Of a stretch of DNA of 64,000 bases, positions 60,001 to 64,000 are shown in pieces. The position numbers were made by a program, and so were the translations under genes. Under the pieces are notes generated by a model. That model saw only the letters and a program-made list of their open reading frames with translations, had not been told where the DNA came from and did not search any database. How positions within the stretch are numbered: position 1 is the stretch's first letter; each line of letters opens with the position of its first letter. Origin of the DNA: Davidsoniella eucalypti (taxonomy: Eukaryota > Ascomycota > Sordariomycetes > Microascales > Ceratocystidaceae); the NCBI GenBank assembly GCA_004009845.1, contig RMBW01000058.1, forward strand, positions 62,001 through 126,000. The letters run 5' to 3'.

Positions 60001-61575
60001 GCACGAGTTTGATATCGGTGCAAAGGCGTGTTTCCATGTTGTTTTCGGTGATCGCAGCTACATCTTTGCTCGGATCTACCACAATCGCCAGGCTATGAGT
60101 GTGTCTCAGGGTCCATGGGCGCTGGCAGACGAAGGTAGAATGCGCCGCGAGTTCAAGTTTGATGCTGAGGCTGTCGACATGTTAGGACGCAAGCGTATCG
60201 AGCACGTTGTCGATCATCAGATCATCGATGTATTCACCGACCACGACACATATGTGGTCTCACATGTTAGCACATCGTGGCACCTGCCGTTCTCGACTAG
60301 TTTCCGCGCCCTAACCAAGTTGGTGATCACACATGAGGCCAAGAGTCGCTGTAAGCTAGCAATCTACACGCGTATCGACTGGAATAGGAAGCCAACTCTG
60401 CTTAGCAAGCGTATGGTTGATAAGCAAGCCATGGACGATTCGGTGGCAGCGGCAGAAGCACTGGCTGAGGCCATCGCAGACCAGGTTTATAAGCTGGGAG
60501 CTCACAGCCGCACTAAGAAGGCAATCCAAGTGTACGGCCACATTGGAAATAGCACACAGACTGTTCTATATAGCGGTGCTGACAATGTCGATGTGCTTTC
60601 AAGCTCAGCAGTGCATGACGCGAAATTACCTGGAGGTCACGTAGGAACGGCTTTAGCAGGCGGTAAAAACCCGCCCATACGACCTCGGACCTTGACGGAA
60701 ATAACCTTCGAGACGGTCTGGTCTTTGGCTGAAAGTGTCCTCACGACTGTCCTTATGTGGATATTTGCAGCACTTGGCTCAATCTTCAAGCTGATGTCAG
60801 CTTATCGTGCACTTCTGGGGCTTTTGCTGGTCAGCGCTCTCCTCAACGTGTTGATGACGAGTAAGGAGGCATCGACTTGGTGGACCGAACGCCGAGCCGC
60901 GCGTTTCATGCAACGAGTAGGCGTTAGCCCAAACACGATCATGAGTAGGGCTATAAGATGGGAAGATCTGAGTGCAGCCGTAAGCCATGGGGAGCCGCTT
61001 TGGCACGATTCCGAATGGTGAGTCCTGTTTCTTGAGTATACATTATATTGATAACCATACTAACTATCTCTAGTTTCTCGTCCTTCCAGGTCATCGCCAA
61101 CGCTACCGACCCTGACAGGCTCTTTAACGACCATGACGACAACCAAGGCCATATATCACTCCTCACTACGCCGCACTCTCAAGCCACGTCACGCCGCATC
61201 CATCAGACCCGTCAGCGGCTCGGTTCGCACCGTCACGATCTACTTGTAGCTATGCGTGTAGTCAACAAGATTGAGCGTGAGATGGAGTTGGCCGAATGGG
61301 AGAACTGGGTGGCCGATGAGAATATGCGTTGCCTGCAACTAAAGCATGCGCTAGATTCATCTGCTTCCATACCTTCATCACCTGCCGTAGCTACTAGTGA
61401 AGCATCTGCAAGCAAAATCGAGCAGAATCGGGACTCGTCATCAACACCGGCAGATGATGTCAAAGAACAGAGGCATGCGGCTCTGGAAATGTGGTACCAG
61501 GAGTATTGTGGAAGCTGTAGAGCTGATGCCCGAGAATTGGAAGCACGTGAAGCTGCAGAATGGGGGCAAGCTTAA
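57038..61575 (+). CDS. Sip3/LAM-type sterol-transfer protein (BAR, PH, GRAM, VASt, membrane anchor)
   Basis: Exons are 57038-61017 and 61074-61575, giving 1,493 residues. The intron begins GTGAGT, has ATACTAAC and ends CTCTAG. Residues of about 45-300 are a BAR-like helical domain. A PH domain starts at G331 (GWLFIKVVSG, ending near 425). A GRAM-like domain follows at about 697-800 (FRLLFPSVPVSEKLVLVF, then ENMHFYGQRMGLLVAFSLNL). The VASt/StART-like domain is about 987-1160 (CEHEFDIGAKACFHVVFGD, then STSWHLPFSTSFRALTKLVI). Membrane segments are about 1235-1275. Exon 2 encodes a Ser/Ala/Glu-rich helical tail. Yeast relatives (Sip3/Lam3, Ysp1/Lam1) sit at ER contact sites and move sterols to the plasma membrane. 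It is longer than the yeast proteins because of linkers. Confidence 0.9.
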
Positions 61576-62000
61576 GAATATGCTGATTAGGACAAGATAG
61601 AGCCGGTCTTGAAGTATTTAGAAGAAGATATATTAATATTACGATATCCAAACTACCGAGCATATATGATTTAATTTAAATACTGATAAACAACTATTCA
61701 CATCGTATTGATAAAATATATAAGTGGAAATCAAAGATAGAAAACGCGGATATGTAAGGAAGTAATAGGTAGCAGTCTATGGGGTAAAAGATATATGAAA
61801 TGAGACAAGAAACAAGAACGATAAAGAACGGTGTAAAAGATCGGATATGCAAGTAAAAACATTCGAATAATGGAAATACTCCTGTATAGATATATATAGA
61901 AATCAACCAAAAAAGGAGGACAGGACAGCTGGTTGTAATAATTTATTTTTTCTTTTATCAAGATCGATGAATTAAAAAAAAGAAAAAGGAAACTTACACT
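61576..62000. other. Convergent intergenic region, no gene seen
   Basis: AT-rich 3' flanks of the Sip3/LAM gene and the phosphate transporter. Nothing supported. Confidence 0.6.
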
Positions 62001-64000
62001 TTAATCTAAACCGGCAACCTTCATCAGTCCATAGCCCAAAGTTATCACGACGAAGAGAGTAAGGATAGAGCTGGGAACACCACGGCTGATGAAGTGCTGA
62101 ACTTGAAGGTAGCGTTGGCCAGTGGCATCTTCCTTCATGATAGCGGCTAAACAAGGAGTTAGTGACTGGCTGAACGTGATCAAAATAATATATAGAAGGA
62201 AGACTTACTCATGTTGGGGAAACCACTCGTTGGCAGACCCATGGCGGCACTGCACATAAGCACGCCAGCCATAACCAGTAGATTAGGAGATGGCACTTCC
62301 ATCTTCAGACCGACATCATATACTAGCGGTAGGACGATCAAAGCCGCAACAGTGTGGCTGATGAACGTAGCAATGATGAGAATGAGCACAGAGAAGACAA
62401 CCAGCACGCCGTATAGACTCATATCCTCGACGCCCTCAGAGACCAAGTGGGCCACGGTATCCAGCAGGCCGGAGGACTTGACAGCTTTGCCCAGCGATAA
62501 ACCGCCGGCTGCGAGGATGATGATGGTCCATGGAAAGTTGTTGAAGTCTTCCTTGGTCAAGATGCCGATACCGAAGAAGAGTACGATGGGGATGATAGCG
62601 ATGACACCCATATCACCGAAGACGGGCTCGAGACTCTTGCTTGCACACCACAAGGCAATGGTGACGATAGTAACGCCAGATACGAACCATTGCATGCCAC
62701 TGAAGCTCTCACGAACCGTACGAATAGGGCTGATGGTAGTGTTTTTGCCTGGGCTGAAGGTGACGACGAGAAACAACCAGATTACCACAATAGAGACTAC
62801 GCCGACGGGGATGACGATGAAGAACCATTGGATCCAAGTAGGTTCTGGCTGCATGATACCCATGGCCACGACATTCTGCGGCGATGCAATGGGCGACAAC
62901 ATACCACCAATGTTGGATGACAGTGCAATGCCCATGATCACCGCCTTGCTCATGTTTGAGTCAGAAGGCAGAGTGCGTAGCATAGGCTCGATAAGGGAGA
63001 AACAGAGAACCGGCGCTGCTACATTACTGATAAGCATAGAGGCGAAGGCCGCAACGAGCATATTGGCAAGCAGGACGGTGTTGGGGTTAGTGCCGGCCTT
63101 GCTAAGCACCAGCGTGGCTATACGCTTATCGATGGCGCATTTAGAAAGCGCAGCAGCCAGAGCGAAACCACCAATGAGCAGCATAATGACGGGCGTCCAC
63201 ATGGCTGAGAAGATGTATGCGGTGGTTTCTTTGGAAGATAGACGGCGGTGAGTGCTGTCGTCTGAGAGAACAACACGCAAGAGTACACTGAGGAAGGGAA
63301 TCATCAGAGATGTGACGAAAAGAGGGATGGCCTCGGTAGCCCACAGGATGGAGACAAAGACCAGCATAGCCAAGCAGTTTTGCTGCTCCGGACGGTCCAT
63401 GATGGGAATGTAGAGAAGAAGGCCGAAGAGGGCCGTGGCGATCAGCAGAGTGGCCATAGTGCTGCTGACCAGCCATACCGGCAGTGAAAGCAGACCGAAT
63501 GGCGTACGCACTAGAGTCACGAGGACATGGTGCTTATCATCGTCGCCCTGGAGCCGGCGAGAGGCCGGATCAGCACCGAGGAGGGTCTTGCCTAGACTGG
63601 CAGCTTCTGCCCGACGCTCCATACCGATCATGTCACGCCACACGGTATTACGTTCCCAGACGACGTGTTCGCGTAGATGGGAGCGTAGATCTTTGCGGGC
63701 CAGGTTAAGGTCTCCGTTGGCTACGATTTCAGCGTAGGCTTCTTCCATGCGACGAATGCGTGTCTCTAGCGCGCTGATGGCTTCGGGACGGAAGGGATAT
63801 GCTGGGTCGACGGTGTTGGCCATGTATTTCTCACGTAGGTTGCTGTCGAGGATCTTGTCGAACTTCTTGAGGACCTTGCGGAAACCGGTCTTGTTGAGCT
63901 GGACGTAGGACTTGAGCTCGCATAGCTGGACGTAGAGTCCGATGATGCGCTTCTTGAGCATGATTCCCGAGGAATACAGGAAACTCTGCTCGTTGAATTC
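62001..64000 (-). CDS. SPX-SLC13 low-affinity phosphate transporter (Pho87/90/91-like), N-terminus beyond right edge
   Basis: The frame is open to position 64000; exons here are 64000-62209 and 62146-62001. The intron begins GTAAGT, has TCACTAAC and ends TTTAG; the junction reads GFPNMTAIMKEDATGQRYL. The right-edge part is the end of an SPX domain (LKKRIIGLYVQLCELKSYVQ, then NKTGFRKVLKKFDK). Then come about 12 membrane segments of the DASS/SLC13 type, with ATEAIPLFVTSLMIPF, then SNIGGMLSPIASPQNVVAMG, then FISHTVAALIVLPL. The end is GVPSSILTLFVVITLGYGLMKVAG. Members import phosphate at the plasma membrane (Pho87, Pho90) or export it from the vacuole (Pho91); SPX senses inositol pyrophosphates. 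I cannot choose among the three. Confidence 0.93.

Noticed and set aside
62211..63251. 346-residue plus-strand open frame
   Set aside because: It is antisense to the well-supported phosphate transporter and has no features of its own.
1..64000. CRISPR array, prophage or bacterial-type defence cassette
   Set aside because: The DNA is eukaryotic with spliceosomal introns, and no regularly spaced repeats were seen.
1..64000. TAG as a reassigned codon explaining the open GH3 frame
   Set aside because: Other genes (BOS1, the DHA2 exporter, the Sec14-like gene) end at TAG as normal stops.

Overview
The window looks like nuclear DNA of a filamentous ascomycete (Pezizomycotina); I cannot place it to order. 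Genes carry short spliceosomal introns with GTAAGT, GTACGT or GTATGT donors and CTAAC-type branch sites. The families are fungal: an OM14/DUF5353 protein, Mia40, thiamine pyrophosphokinase, Bos1, Trs31, a Sip3/LAM protein, an SPX-SLC13 phosphate transporter, a Zn2Cys6 regulator and a polyglycine-hydrolase-like enzyme. One intron-containing tRNA-His was found.

Layout. 0-4 kb: a GH3 beta-glucosidase gene broken by an in-frame TAG lies divergently from an intact secreted beta-lactamase-fold hydrolase of the polyglycine hydrolase type. 4.8-12.4 kb: a compact housekeeping block with a Myb/SANT-like protein, OM14-like protein, MIA40, thiamine pyrophosphokinase and BOS1. 13.6-17.9 kb: two different MFS exporters, tail to tail. 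17.9-27.5 kb: 9.6 kb without a recognisable gene, leading into a Zn2Cys6 transcription factor (27.5-30.75 kb) whose first intron is 1.0 kb. 31-48 kb: a gene-poor, AT-rich, degenerate tract with an HNH-nuclease pseudogene, a fungal-type kinase pseudogene, a Pogo/Fot1-type transposase remnant inside long inverted repeats, dispersed repeats, and one intact small membrane-protein gene. 48.7-55.5 kb: a cysteine-containing secreted protein, an unknown small protein, Trs31, a Sec14-like protein and a second secreted protein. 55.6-64 kb: tRNA-His, a small fold-back repeat, the Sip3/LAM gene and a phosphate transporter running off the right edge.

The core genes serve mitochondrial import (OM14-like, Mia40), ER-Golgi traffic (Bos1, Trs31), lipid transfer at membranes (Sec14-like, Sip3/LAM), thiamine cofactor synthesis and phosphate uptake. 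The accessory parts are secreted hydrolases, exporters and decayed repeat-associated genes. No operon-like system or new defence cassette is visible. The most unusual items are a start codon split by an intron, the transposase remnant between long inverted repeats, two dispersed repeat families ending in A/T tracts, and the very large regulatory space around the Zn2Cys6 gene. Intron boundaries come from reading splice signals and frame, not from transcripts.
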